From COE1 sp949066965 (GTDB lineage: Bacteria > Bacillota > Clostridia > Lachnospirales > Lachnospiraceae): a stretch of DNA of 64,000 nt. The position numbers were made by a program, and so were the translations under genes. Of this stretch, positions 41,304 through 50,487 are shown piece after piece. The stretch spans positions 1-64,000 of the forward strand of contig CARTDA010000003.1 of the NCBI GenBank assembly GCA_949066965.1, written 5' to 3'. Each line of letters opens with the position of its first letter. Positions within the stretch are counted from its first letter, which is position 1. The notes beneath the pieces are model-generated. The model was given only the letters and a program-made list of their open reading frames with translations, had not been told where the DNA came from and made no database searches.

Positions 41304-42290
41304 ATGATGTATGGATTTGGTACAATGATTGAACAACTGAAGAAGAACCCCAAGACAATTGTCTTCACAGAGGGTACTGACCCACGTATTCTTGAGGCAG
41401 CTTCTCGTCTCCTGGCAAGCAGCTTCCTTCATCCGATTCTTGTCGGCAATGAGGATGACGTGCTGGCTGCCGCGGAAGAAGCCGGATATAACATTCGCGG
41501 TGCACAGATTATCGACAGCAACAACTATGAGCGTTTCGATGAAATGGTGGAAAGATTTTGTGAGCTTAGAAAAAGCAAAGGAATGACACCGGAAGAGGCA
41601 AGAAAGGTTCTTTCACAGCCGAATTATTTCGGAACGATGCTTGTGGAAATGGGTGTTGCGGATTCACTGCTTGGCGGCGCTACATATTCCACGGCTGATA
41701 CAGTTCGTCCGGCATTACAGATTATCAAGACAAAACCAGGAAACAACATCGTATCATCTTGCTTTATTCTTGTCCGTCCCGGTGCGACAGGTGAAAACGA
41801 AGTGCTGGCGATGAGTGACTGCGCGATTAACATCAATCCGACAGAGGATGAGCTTGTTGAAATCTGTGGGGAGACTGTTGAGTGTGCAAAGATCTTTGGC
41901 GTTGACCCAAAGGTTGCATTCTTAAGCTATTCGACACTCGGCTCAGGGAAAGGTCCTGATGTTGAGAAAATGCGGAATGCGGCAATCAAGGCAAAAGCAA
42001 AATACCCGACTATTCCGATAGAGGGCGAATTACAGTTTGATGCTGCTGTTTCTCCTCGTGTGGCACGTACAAAGTGTCCAAAGTCAGAAGTTGCGGGTCA
42101 TGCGAATACATTTATCTTCCCAGACCTTAGCTCTGGTAATATGGGTTACAAGATTGCGCAGAGAATGGGTAATTTTGAGGCATATGGTCCTATCCTCCTC
42201 GGACTGAACGCTCCAGTCAATGACCTCTCCCGCGGCTGTAATGCAATTGAAGTATACTCTATGGCTATCATTACGGCTGCTTTGGTATAG
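41304..42290 (+). CDS. pta: Phosphate acetyltransferase
   Basis: 328 aa, the single-domain clostridial length. TEGTDPRILEAASRLLA at the start and SCFILVRPGATGENEVLAMSDCAININP, FLSYSTLGSGKGPDVEKM, and GPILLGLNAPVNDLSRGC are characteristic. It interconverts acetyl-CoA and acetyl phosphate in acetate formation. AAGGAAGG precedes the ATG. Acetate kinase (ackA), normally the next gene, is not here: a hairpin and a convergent DegV gene follow, so ackA must be elsewhere. Confidence 0.95.
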   Translation: MMYGFGTMIEQLKKNPKTIVFTEGTDPRILEAASRLLASSFLHPILVGNEDDVLAAAEEAGYNIRGAQIIDSNNYERFDEMVERFCELRKSKGMTPEEARKVLSQPNYFGTMLVEMGVADSLLGGATYSTADTVRPALQIIKTKPGNNIVSSCFILVRPGATGENEVLAMSDCAININPTEDELVEICGETVECAKIFGVDPKVAFLSYSTLGSGKGPDVEKMRNAAIKAKAKYPTIPIEGELQFDAAVSPRVARTKCPKSEVAGHANTFIFPDLSSGNMGYKIAQRMGNFEAYGPILLGLNAPVNDLSRGCNAIEVYSMAIITAALV

Positions 42291-42348
42291 CAAGCATATC
42301 CAGGTGTCCGCCAGATTTGATGACATATTTCATTTGAATGCCTATGTA

Positions 42349-42386
42349 CAATCGAGCAGGGAAGATTCATCTTCCCTGCTCGATTG
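42349..42386. repeat. Perfect 18-bp hairpin after pta
   Basis: CAATCGAGCAGGGAAGAT (42349-42366) and its exact complement (42369-42386) enclose only 2 bases. No T tract follows on either strand. A related imperfect hairpin (CGAGCAGGGGAAGA with TCTTCCC...CTCG) occurs at 48133-48164 after rpmB. It may act as a bidirectional terminator between convergent pta and degV, or as an mRNA end protector. Confidence 0.65.
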
Positions 42387-42411
42387 CATTGTGAAGCTCC
42401 GCAAAGGAAGC

Positions 42412-43281
42412 CTATATTAATTTTTTACAGCATGTCACAGCAAGGGAACCAGGTCCGATGTGGCAGGAGACGCTTAGTGATAATGGGTCTACTGCCACAA
42501 TAGGATAATCCGGCAGCTGTGCCTGCACTTCGTCCCGAAACGCTTTCGCCGCCTCCTCGTTCTGTGTATGTGCAATTGCCAGGTACATCTGGTTTTCAGG
42601 TGAGATGCCGCCAAACCGCTTCTCAATATCGTTCTTAATGGCATTTATCATGATAGACTTTGCCTGATTCACGGTTCTTGCCTTTGCAAATGCGTCAAGC
42701 TTTTCACCCTGTATCTGAAGAACCGGCTTTAACCGGAGCAAGGTTCCGAGCGCTGCGGCTGCCGGTGTAATCCGCCCGCCCTTTTTCAGATAGTACAGCG
42801 TGTCTATCATAATGTAAATGCTGGAATTGAACTTGTCCTCTTCCAGTATGTCTTTAATCTCACTGCCGCTCTTCCCTGCTCTGGCAAGCTCCATGGCATC
42901 AAATGCAGACCTTTTCTGCGTGACGGAAATCCGTTGGTTATTTACAACATGTACCTTTCCGTCATAATCCTGTGACAGCATGGCAGCCGTCTGGCACGAA
43001 CCGCTAAGGCCGCTTGACATCGGGATATGGACAATCTCATCATATTCCTTTAAAAGTCCGTCCCAAAGCTGCATAATAGATTCAGGCGACGGCTGTGAGG
43101 TAGAAATATCTGCATTCTGGGCAAGCTTTTTGTAAAATTCATCCTGACTAAGCGTGATTTCCTCATAGTACGTCTCGCCGTCAATCATAAAAGGCATTGG
43201 CAGTACATGAATGCCAAGTTCTTTTGCCTCGCTCTGTGTGATACCACTGTTACTGTCTGTAACAATTGCTATTTTCGACAT
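42412..43281 (-). CDS. DegV family fatty-acid-binding protein
   Basis: 289 aa. IVTDSNSGITQSEAKELGIHVLPMPF, MSSGLSGSCQTAAMLS and LKKGGRITPAAAALGTLLRLKPVL are DegV signatures. FakB-type DegV proteins present a fatty acid to the kinase FakA, a DAK2 protein, for phosphorylation. The DAK2 gene at 45.6-47.3 kb is close by with only recG between, so the two may work together; paralogues elsewhere are likely. Full length. Confidence 0.92.
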   Translation of the reverse strand: MSKIAIVTDSNSGITQSEAKELGIHVLPMPFMIDGETYYEEITLSQDEFYKKLAQNADISTSQPSPESIMQLWDGLLKEYDEIVHIPMSSGLSGSCQTAAMLSQDYDGKVHVVNNQRISVTQKRSAFDAMELARAGKSGSEIKDILEEDKFNSSIYIMIDTLYYLKKGGRITPAAAALGTLLRLKPVLQIQGEKLDAFAKARTVNQAKSIMINAIKNDIEKRFGGISPENQMYLAIAHTQNEEAAKAFRDEVQAQLPDYPIVAVDPLSLSVSCHIGPGSLAVTCCKKLI

Positions 43282-43316
43282 ATTATATAATCTCCCTGTT
43301 TTCCATTACTTTTATA

Positions 43317-43391
43317 TATACGCACGACAAATGAAATTTGCTGTGTGCATCACTTCATACTGAGCAGCTAGTTTTCTGACCATCAGTGTAA
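43317..43391. repeat. Dispersed intergenic repeat, family 1 (copy 3, internally deleted)
   Basis: GCACGACAAATGAAATTTGC and CATACTGAGCAGCTAG with CTGACCATCAGTGTAA match the two outer modules of the 62119-62245 copy; the middle GCCAGCCGCAG module is missing. It lies between degV and recG. Confidence 0.6.
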
Positions 43392-43408
43392 CATCAACAA
43401 ACTGAATA

Positions 43409-45493
43409 TCAGATATTTATAAAGTCAACATCAGCGGCAATGTTGTCCTCATAGTGCCTCCAGAAACGTTGATTCTCCTCGGAGGGCTTCCCGCCGTCAA
43501 TATAGTCCGAATAAAGCTCCGTGGCACAGCACTGCGCTTCCTGCAATATGCCGGCATCCTGATAAATATCACCCAGTTGGAACTGGAACTGCCCGCTCTG
43601 CCGGATGCCAAACAAATCACCCGGTCCCCGAAGGCGCATATCCTCCGAGGAAATGAAGAAGCCGTCATTGGACTTGTTTAATACCTGAAGCCGTTCCATA
43701 GTATCATTCTGACTCGTAGTCGTAATAAATATACAATATGACTGTTCCGTTCCACGCCCCACGCGTCCTCTGAGCTGGTGAAGCTGTGCAAGGCCAAACC
43801 GTTCCGCATTTTCGACAAGCATTACAGTGGCGTTCGGAACATTGATGCCAACCTCTATCACAGTGGTTGATACCAGCACGTCAATATGATGCGCAGCAAA
43901 TTCCTCCATCGTATAGTTTTTTGCTTTTGCATTCATCTGCCCATGAAGAAACGCAACACGAACCGTATCTGGAAGCGCTTTCCTTAATTTTTCAGTATAT
44001 TCGACGACATTTTCAAGAACAGGCTGGTCACCCATTATTTCATCATTTGCCTCGACCATAGGGCAAATCACATATGCCTGTCTGCCATTTGCCACTTCTT
44101 TTGCGATAAACTCATAAGCCTTTTTGCGATAATCTGTATTGACAACACAGTTTTTAATGGGAAGTCTGTTTGCCGGAAGCTCATCCATGACAGATATATC
44201 CAAATCCCCATATAAAATCAGGGCAAGCGTCCTTGGAATCGGCGTCGCACTCATGACAAGAATGTGTGGCCGGATTCCCTTCTGGGCAAGCGTTTCACGC
44301 TGCTTTACACCGAATCGGTGCTGTTCGTCCGTAATCACGAGACGCAGGTCATAAAAATCAACATCCCCCTGCAGCAAAGCCTGTGTTCCAACAATGACAT
44401 TGCAGGTGCCAAGGGCGATACTCTCCTTCGCCCTGCGCTTTTCCCTCGCTGTCAGAGCACCTGTCAGAAGGACAGGCTTAAACGGCAGTCCATATTGCTC
44501 TATCAATTCCAGTACGGATTCATAATGCTGTTTTGCAAGCACTTCCGTAGGCGCCATAAAGGCAGCCTGATGGTGGTTCATGATACACAGGAACATGGCG
44601 AGAATCGCCACTATTGTCTTGCCAGATCCGACATCGCCCTGTACAAGTCTGTTCATAAGACGAGCCGAACACATATCATTTTCTATCTGTGCCCAGACCT
44701 TTTTCTGTGCGTTTGTAAGCTGATACGGCAGCCTGTCAATAAAGTCCTGACATGCGTCAATCCGCATCATCGGTGCATCATTGACCTCCTGGACAGTCAT
44801 ATCCTTTAAAACAAGAATACCTATGATAAAAAACAGAAATTCTTCAAAGACCAGACGTTTTCTGGCACAGACCATATCCTGAAAGCTTTGTGGAAAATGA
44901 ATCTCATACACCGCTGTTTTCAAATCTGACAGCCCATATTTCACACGCATCGACTCCGGAATATAGTCATTCTCAAAGTCAAGCCCTTCCAGAGCCAGAT
45001 GCATTGCTTTCGTGATCGCAGCGATAGAAAGCCCTTTTGTAGCCGGATAAACAGGTGCCAGCCTGTGGACATTCTGCATGAACTCTTTCGCACTGATTAT
45101 TTTGGGCTGCTCCATTGTCATTCGATTGTTTTTTAGAATGACACGCCCGCGAAAAATATATTGTTTTCCTGTCTGAAGACTGTTTTTCATATAGGGCATG
45201 TTAAAGTAAGTGATATCACAGGCCCCGCTTTCATCCTTCACACGTGCTGTCGTAATTGACATATTTTTTCTGATATGGATGGTCTGGGGCGCGCTGATAA
45301 CCATGGCATGTATCGCATGCGTCTGATGATTCGCTTTCAGTTCCCCTATCTTTATGATATCGCGCCATTCTTCATAGTCCCTCGGATAATGTGTCACTAG
45401 GTCGTTTATTGTATGGATATCTAACTTATGGTACAAGGCGGCAGTCTTATCCCCGATACCGTTCAGGGCTGTTATTGGATCATCAAAATGCAT
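43409..45493 (-). CDS. recG: ATP-dependent DNA helicase RecG
   Basis: 694 aa. Wedge/OB domain (about 1-230), helicase motif I RLVQGDVGSGKTIVAILAM, DEQHRFGVKQR (DExH), MSATPIPRTLALILYGDLD and QLRGRVGRG. It remodels stalled replication forks and branched DNA. Full length with all motifs intact. It follows the DAK2 gene on the same strand. Confidence 0.97.
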   Translation of the reverse strand: MHFDDPITALNGIGDKTAALYHKLDIHTINDLVTHYPRDYEEWRDIIKIGELKANHQTHAIHAMVISAPQTIHIRKNMSITTARVKDESGACDITYFNMPYMKNSLQTGKQYIFRGRVILKNNRMTMEQPKIISAKEFMQNVHRLAPVYPATKGLSIAAITKAMHLALEGLDFENDYIPESMRVKYGLSDLKTAVYEIHFPQSFQDMVCARKRLVFEEFLFFIIGILVLKDMTVQEVNDAPMMRIDACQDFIDRLPYQLTNAQKKVWAQIENDMCSARLMNRLVQGDVGSGKTIVAILAMFLCIMNHHQAAFMAPTEVLAKQHYESVLELIEQYGLPFKPVLLTGALTAREKRRAKESIALGTCNVIVGTQALLQGDVDFYDLRLVITDEQHRFGVKQRETLAQKGIRPHILVMSATPIPRTLALILYGDLDISVMDELPANRLPIKNCVVNTDYRKKAYEFIAKEVANGRQAYVICPMVEANDEIMGDQPVLENVVEYTEKLRKALPDTVRVAFLHGQMNAKAKNYTMEEFAAHHIDVLVSTTVIEVGINVPNATVMLVENAERFGLAQLHQLRGRVGRGTEQSYCIFITTTSQNDTMERLQVLNKSNDGFFISSEDMRLRGPGDLFGIRQSGQFQFQLGDIYQDAGILQEAQCCATELYSDYIDGGKPSEENQRFWRHYEDNIAADVDFINI

Positions 45494-45561
45494 ATCACTC
45501 TCCTAGCACAAAAAACGCCTGAACCATGGCGTTCTTTGTCTCAATTCAACAATGTTCTTGG

Positions 45562-47274
45562 TTATTCCGCCGAAACAATATAAGAGTAAATCGGCTGTCC
45601 CCCGAATTGCAGCTCCACATCACAGCTGCCAAATTGCGCCTTCACCATATCCGCCAGTTTTTGCGCCTGCTCCTCCTTAATAATGTCCCCATAATAGATA
45701 CTAATCAGTTCATACTCGTCAGACATCATCTCCAAAATCATGTCAAAAGCAACTGTCTGCAAATCTTTTCCCACAGAGAGGATTCCCTTGTCTCCGATTC
45801 CCATAAAATCACCCTGATGGATTTCCTTGTCATCTATCATGGTATCCCGTACTGCATAAGTCACCTGGCCGGTAGCAACGCGCTGCACTTCCTCTGTCAT
45901 AACCGCTTCGTTTTCCTCAATGGAAATATCTGGGACATAGTTAATAATCGCCGTGATGCCCTGCGGAACCGTTTTGGTCGGGATTACAATGATTTTTTTG
46001 TCTTTCGTCAGCTGCTTCGCCTGATTTGCAGCCAATATAATATTTTTGTTATTTGGGAAAATGAATATATTGTCCGCATTAATCTTATCAATTGCGTTGA
46101 GCATATCCTCAGTGCTTGGATTCATTGTCTGACCGCCCTCGATAATGTAATCAACTCCGAGGGAACGGAATATTTCATTCATGCCTTCGCCGATTGAAAC
46201 AGCAATAAATCCGGTATCTTTATGTTCGGGTGACGGCACGCTGCTGTCTGTATCAGATGAAGCATTGCCGGGAAGCTCCGGACGCTGCATCTGTTTTTCC
46301 ATCATATCAGAAACTTTTTCGTCACGTTCAAGACGCATATTTTCAATAATGATAGTGGTAAGTGACCCATACCGCAGTGCTTTCTGCATCGCAAGTCCCG
46401 GGTCATTTGTATGCACATGGACTTTTACGATTTCATCATCGGCAACGACAACAATAGAATCACCAATAGACGAAAGATATTCTTTGAAGTCCATTTCCTG
46501 TTTGATGTTAAATGTCTTATTCAGCATAATCAGGAACTGAGTGCAGTAGCAGAACTTGATTTCCGCATTCGCCTGTGCCTCGATATTGGATGACATTGTA
46601 CCTTTTTCCGCCGATACTGTTTTGGGAGCTGTTTCGATGGAAAGGTCAAGCTCCTTGCCGAGGAACGCGTCCAGTCCCCCCTTCAATACTTCCACAAGCC
46701 CCTGACCGCCCGAATCGACAACGCCTGCCTGCTTTAATACCGGAAGCATGTCAGGTGTCTGCGCCAGGACAACCTCAGCCTCTTTGATGACTTCGCTGAT
46801 AAATTTCTCCAAATCCCGCTCTCCCGCCATGGCAAGGTCGTTTGCCCTCTTTGCGGCGCCTTTTGCAACGGTGAGGATTGTACCTTCCTTCGGCTTCATG
46901 ACAGCCTTATAGGCGGTTTCTACTGCCTTGTCACACGCCGAGGCAAGAATCGCCACATTAATTTCGTCGTATTCCCGGATAACTTTTGCAAATCCCCTGA
47001 AAAGCTGTGACAAAATAACGCCGGAGTTTCCGCGTGCCCCCCTCAGGGAACCAGACGAGATGGCTTTTGCAAGGGATGCCATGTCAGGGTTTTCAATAGC
47101 GGCAACCTCCTTTGCCGCAGACATAATCGTCATTGACATATTGGTACCGGTATCACCATCCGGAACAGGGAAAACATTCAGTTCATTGATCCATTCTTTT
47201 TTATGCTCCAAATGTTTCGCTCCGGCAAGAAACATCTTTGAAAGCATTTTAGCGTCGATTACATTTAATCCCAC
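45562..47274 (-). CDS. DAK2-domain protein, FakA/YloV-like fatty acid kinase
   Basis: 570 aa. N-terminal DhaL domain (about 1-200: VPDGDTGTNMSMTIMSAAKE and GARGNSGVILSQLFRGFA, ATP and Mg binding), a middle domain (HVHTNDPGLAMQKALRYG) and a C-terminal DegV-like domain (GGQTMNPSTEDMLNAIDKI, NNKNIILAANQA). FakA phosphorylates fatty acids delivered by FakB/DegV proteins. It follows the asp23-like gene by 14 nt, a conserved Firmicutes pair with rpmB near by. Confidence 0.93.
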   Translation of the reverse strand: MGLNVIDAKMLSKMFLAGAKHLEHKKEWINELNVFPVPDGDTGTNMSMTIMSAAKEVAAIENPDMASLAKAISSGSLRGARGNSGVILSQLFRGFAKVIREYDEINVAILASACDKAVETAYKAVMKPKEGTILTVAKGAAKRANDLAMAGERDLEKFISEVIKEAEVVLAQTPDMLPVLKQAGVVDSGGQGLVEVLKGGLDAFLGKELDLSIETAPKTVSAEKGTMSSNIEAQANAEIKFCYCTQFLIMLNKTFNIKQEMDFKEYLSSIGDSIVVVADDEIVKVHVHTNDPGLAMQKALRYGSLTTIIIENMRLERDEKVSDMMEKQMQRPELPGNASSDTDSSVPSPEHKDTGFIAVSIGEGMNEIFRSLGVDYIIEGGQTMNPSTEDMLNAIDKINADNIFIFPNNKNIILAANQAKQLTKDKKIIVIPTKTVPQGITAIINYVPDISIEENEAVMTEEVQRVATGQVTYAVRDTMIDDKEIHQGDFMGIGDKGILSVGKDLQTVAFDMILEMMSDEYELISIYYGDIIKEEQAQKLADMVKAQFGSCDVELQFGGQPIYSYIVSAE

Positions 47275-47288
47275 TTCAGAAATCCTCC

Positions 47289-47645
47289 TTAATCAATTAC
47301 TCGAACGCCTTCAACAAAGATGTTGATTTTTTCGATTTCGAGACCTGTGAAATTTTCAACCTTGTACTTTACATTGTTAATCAGATTGTCACATACTGTA
47401 ATAATGCTTACACCATAGGCAACAATGACATGAAAATCAAGAATCAATTTATTATTAACAATATTTACTGATATTCCGTGTGTGATACTCTCTTTCATAA
47501 GCAGCTTTACCAAGCCGTCCTTTACGTTTACTGAGGCCATGCCGACGATGCCAAAGCACTCAACAGCGACACTCCCGGCATATTGGGCGATAACCTCAGG
47601 ATCAATATAGATATTACCCATGTGGGTATTCATAGATCCTTTCAT
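47289..47645 (-). CDS. Asp23/Gls24 family protein
   Basis: 118 aa from ATG 47645 (AAAGGAGG 6 nt upstream). IYIDPEVIAQYAGSVAVECFGIVGMA is the family signature. It is the YloU-type protein encoded beside the DAK2 gene in Firmicutes; Asp23 proteins are membrane-associated through partners and linked to envelope stress. No own membrane segment is seen. Confidence 0.92.
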   Translation of the reverse strand: MKGSMNTHMGNIYIDPEVIAQYAGSVAVECFGIVGMASVNVKDGLVKLLMKESITHGISVNIVNNKLILDFHVIVAYGVSIITVCDNLINNVKYKVENFTGLEIEKINIFVEGVRVID

Positions 47646-47781
47646 AGAAATCCTCCTTTTGTTTTTATGATAAAAAACACTAATTGCTATTATTATAACC
47701 GTTTTTAGGAAAAAAGGAAACACATATTTTTACAGAATTTCCATAGATTATAAAAAAATTATTTTTTTTATCAAAAACAGC

Positions 47782-47810
47782 TTGCCAAATGTTTTATTAT
47801 TTGATAATAT
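47782..47810 (+). promoter_or_regulatory. rpmB promoter
   Basis: TTGCCA (47782-47787), a 17-bp spacer and TAATAT (47805-47810) lie about 50 bp before the rpmB ATG. The leader is short. Confidence 0.65.
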
Positions 47811-47859
47811 ATTACTGTTATGAGTCAGATGACTTAGTTTAGTCGAGGAGGTGCTAACG

Positions 47860-48045
47860 ATGGCAAAGTGTGATATTTGTGGCAAGGGCGTTCATTTCGG
47901 AAATAACGTAAGCCATTCTCATAGAAGATCCAATGCAATTTGGAATTCAAATGTAAAAAGAGTGAAATGCAAAGTAAACGGAGCTGCTAAGAGAATGCAT
48001 GTATGTACAAGATGCTTACGTTCAGGAGCTGTTGAAAGGGCATAA
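47860..48045 (+). CDS. rpmB: 50S ribosomal protein L28
   Basis: 61 aa. MAKCDICGKGVHFGNNVSHSH is the conserved start and VCTRCLRSG the end. The two CxxC pairs show the zinc-binding (C+) form. ATG 47860 follows GAGGAGGTGC. Monocistronic, with its own promoter and terminator, and divergent from the asp23-DAK2 operon. Confidence 0.98.
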   Translation: MAKCDICGKGVHFGNNVSHSHRRSNAIWNSNVKRVKCKVNGAAKRMHVCTRCLRSGAVERA

Positions 48046-48066
48046 TGTAATTTAACCATAAAAAAG

Positions 48067-48092
48067 GAAGCATATGCAATGCTTCTTTTTTT
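48067..48092 (+). terminator. rpmB terminator
   Basis: GAAGCAT (48067-48073) pairs with ATGCTTC (48079-48085) followed by seven T. An ideal intrinsic terminator. A second hairpin-forming repeat (48133-48164) follows with no gene. Confidence 0.9.
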
Positions 48093-48191
48093 ATGCGCGC
48101 CCCCATGTGTATAATGCACGCAAGGGACGCGGCGAGCAGGGGAAGATGTCTCTTCCCGACTCGATTGCACACGGAAAGGAAATATGCAGCT

Positions 48192-48229
48192 AAAAAAGCC
48201 AGTACTACCCTAGCTTTCGTAGTACCGGC
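48192..48229 (-). terminator. Terminator overlapping the end of the J-domain-like gene
   Basis: On the minus strand GCCGGTACTAC and GTAGTACTGGC pair (complements of 48219-48229 and 48198-48208), followed by TTTTTT. The stop codon of the gene lies in the loop, so the last codons form half of the stem. Confidence 0.85.
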
Positions 48230-48779
48230 TTCTGAGACTCTCATACTCTGTCTGAATCAGCAGCAGTGTTTTTGTATCGCCGCATTTATTGTCGGGATGA
48301 AAAATTTTCAGCAATTCCTTATACCGTTTTCTCAGCGAAAGCTCGCTGTCAACCCCGCGGAAAAAATTCGTACCGTCGTAAGCCCCCGATTCATACTGCT
48401 GATGCACGGGCTTTCCTGACATTTTCTGACGTCTGTACTTACTCTTTTCATGCTCAAAATTCAGGCGTTCACATTCCAGCGCCTTTCTGTCAACTGCAAG
48501 CTGCTGATATGCATCCTCAATAATCTTCTGTTTTTTTGCGATGAATACTTCATTGTCATCGAAACGCTTTTTAATTGACTTTTCACGTATTTCCAGTGCA
48601 TTCTTTTCCCGGTCCAGCTTTCTCTTTAAATCCTGTAGTTCACGATTAAACTCCTGAAGTTCATCCCTTTTCGTCTGAATTCTGACCTGCTCCTGAAACA
48701 TCCAGACTTTCATCTTTTTGATATCATCCGGCGTTTCAGACCTCATGAGCTCCTCAAGCTCCTCATCAAAATCCAACAT
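48210..48779 (-). CDS. Coiled-coil protein with C-terminal J-like domain
   Basis: 189 aa from ATG 48779 (GGAGG 7 nt upstream). Residues about 25-120 form a charged coiled-coil (RIQTKRDELQEFNRELQDLK, KALECERLNFEHEKSKYRRQ). The C-terminus (LSLRKRYKELLKIFHPDNKC, then TLLLIQTEYESLRSRYY) looks like helices II and III of a J-domain with an HPD motif, so it may contact an Hsp70. No known partner. Single gene with its own terminator. Confidence 0.75.
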   Translation of the reverse strand: MLDFDEELEELMRSETPDDIKKMKVWMFQEQVRIQTKRDELQEFNRELQDLKRKLDREKNALEIREKSIKKRFDDNEVFIAKKQKIIEDAYQQLAVDRKALECERLNFEHEKSKYRRQKMSGKPVHQQYESGAYDGTNFFRGVDSELSLRKRYKELLKIFHPDNKCGDTKTLLLIQTEYESLRSRYYES

Positions 48780-48863
48780 ATAACTCCTCCATTCCTGCAC
48801 AATACCCATGCGAAAAACATCCCCATCCGTTTTTCGCATGTTTCTCCCTTTTATAACTCCCTT

Positions 48864-49004
48864 TTATTTGCAACTGAATAGATAATAACCTGAAATCACA
48901 AAAATTGCAATAAGAATTAATCCCATCCATGTATTTCCTATCACCAACATAAAGAGCATGCCGACTGCAATCCAAAATAACGTATAACCTATAAGCTTGC
49001 ACAT
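48864..49004 (-). CDS. Two-span small membrane protein (46 aa)
   Basis: A short frame (MCKLIGYTLFWIAVGMLFML, IGNTWMGLILIAIFVISGYY, ending LFSCK) between the J-domain-like and GerW genes. Two membrane spans are separated by a tight turn. AGGA just before the ATG is a weak ribosome site. Similar tiny proteins are common in Clostridia and unnamed. It fills what would otherwise be a gap. Confidence 0.6.
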   Translation of the reverse strand: MCKLIGYTLFWIAVGMLFMLVIGNTWMGLILIAIFVISGYYLFSCK

Positions 49005-49059
49005 AGTCCTATACCCCGGCATATCGTTATTAATAATATGCAAAAATTGTGATCTTTAT

Positions 49060-49449
49060 TTATTCCTTTTCCGGAAATGCTGTACTGATTGCCTCGTCAT
49101 CACTTGGCATATCGTCATTCCTGGGTTTAAAACGGTCAATCAAATCCGGAACCATATCTATAATTTTGTTGACTGTATCCTGGTTCTTGATATTGACAAG
49201 CCGTACCTGTCCGTTTTTGATAACCAGCACGGCACTTGGCGACATCTTTCCCGTCATGCCGCCTGCACCGCCATTTTTCTTCTCCTGGGATGATGCACCG
49301 GCGCCAACACCAAACGTAACATCAACCAGAGGAATAATCGTTGTATCTCCTGCCTGTGTAGGTTGTCCAACTACTGTTTTAGAGGAGAGAAAGCTCTCCA
49401 TTCCCTGCATCATGGAATTTACTACTTCATTAAAACTGTTATCTGACAT
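49060..49449 (-). CDS. GerW family sporulation protein (YtfJ-like)
   Basis: 129 aa from ATG 49449 (GGAGG upstream). TVVGQPTQAGDTTIIPLVDVTFGVGAG and the Gly-rich EKKNGGAGGMTGKMSPSAVL followed by VLVIKNGQVRLV are the family signature. It is linked to spore germination in Bacillus. Directly downstream of the DUF2953 gene (overlap region), the conserved ytfI-ytfJ order. Confidence 0.92.
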   Translation of the reverse strand: MSDNSFNEVVNSMMQGMESFLSSKTVVGQPTQAGDTTIIPLVDVTFGVGAGASSQEKKNGGAGGMTGKMSPSAVLVIKNGQVRLVNIKNQDTVNKIIDMVPDLIDRFKPRNDDMPSDDEAISTAFPEKE

Positions 49450-49463
49450 GATAAACCTCCAAA

Positions 49464-50426
49464 TCAAATTTTATTCCGTTTTAAGTGTTTTATCAAAAGT
49501 TTGATATTTTTATCAAAAAACAGGATACAAGCCACTTTTACAAAAACATAAACACTCATGCAGCCCTTCAGAGAGAACGCTCCCTCGATGACGGATCTGT
49601 CAAATTCGGGCTGTATATCGATATTTCCCTGATGGAGGGGGTAAAACATTCCCCATACAGCAAGTACCTCTCCCATCACTGCCGGGTCTTCAAATCCGAG
49701 ATGAAGGTTTATCCTGAATTTTTTTGGCAATATCTTTTTAAAAACCCATCCCAGCTGTTTCCTGCACACGGAAAGCGCCTGCTTGGTGCTGTCAAGCTGC
49801 AATAATCCAAGGTAATACTTTATGTTATCTTTTATCCTGACTATTGTACCATATATTTTCTGAAATGTGAACGTTATATTTTTGAAAAAATTTACAAAAT
49901 TTATAAAAATAATCTTAATTTTACCAAAAATATGCCGCTTATCCGTTTCTTTGTCAGAAACAAATTTGGTTTCGTCAATATTGGCAGAAAAATTTTGCCC
50001 TTTGCGAAAATCATTTTCCAGAAAGACACCCTCTGGTATCTCCTGTTCATTTTCAGCTTCCTGTATCTCTTCATAAGATGCCGCCTGTATTTCGCCAGCA
50101 CCCTCTGATTTATTTTTTGTGGATTTTCCTTTTTTATTCTTAATTTTTTTCCCTGCTGTTTTCAAATTATCATACGCTGTAATACCAAATAACTTTAAGC
50201 GCATATGAAACGCCTGTCCGATACTGTATTCGGCTTTAAAAGATGCCATGTGCATAAGCCATGTTACACGTATATCTGCCGTAAAACCATTGTTATGGCA
50301 GTCTCCCTTGGCACGATATCTCACAGGAACGAACAGGACAAGCAGCAGCAGCAATAATAACAGCCCGAGGATGACAAGCATTGCAATCCCAATTATTTTT
50401 AACACAGTCAGTAATATAGACACCAT
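49464..50426 (-). CDS. DUF2953 domain membrane protein (YtfI-like)
   Basis: 320 aa. N-terminal membrane segment (IGIAMLVILGLLLLLLLLVLF), a Lys/Glu-rich central region (about 90-160), then the conserved DUF2953 C-terminus (NLHLGFEDPAVMGEVLAVWG, YPLHQGNIDIQPEFD) and a second hydrophobic segment. YtfI, with YtfJ/GerW, is part of the sporulation programme. Function unknown. Confidence 0.9.
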   Translation of the reverse strand: MVSILLTVLKIIGIAMLVILGLLLLLLLLVLFVPVRYRAKGDCHNNGFTADIRVTWLMHMASFKAEYSIGQAFHMRLKLFGITAYDNLKTAGKKIKNKKGKSTKNKSEGAGEIQAASYEEIQEAENEQEIPEGVFLENDFRKGQNFSANIDETKFVSDKETDKRHIFGKIKIIFINFVNFFKNITFTFQKIYGTIVRIKDNIKYYLGLLQLDSTKQALSVCRKQLGWVFKKILPKKFRINLHLGFEDPAVMGEVLAVWGMFYPLHQGNIDIQPEFDRSVIEGAFSLKGCMSVYVFVKVACILFFDKNIKLLIKHLKRNKI

Positions 50427-50487
50427 GAGTTCCCCTTATTTTTATTGTGGCAGCGCCACTCTAATATTTTCCGGCAATATGCAGGAT

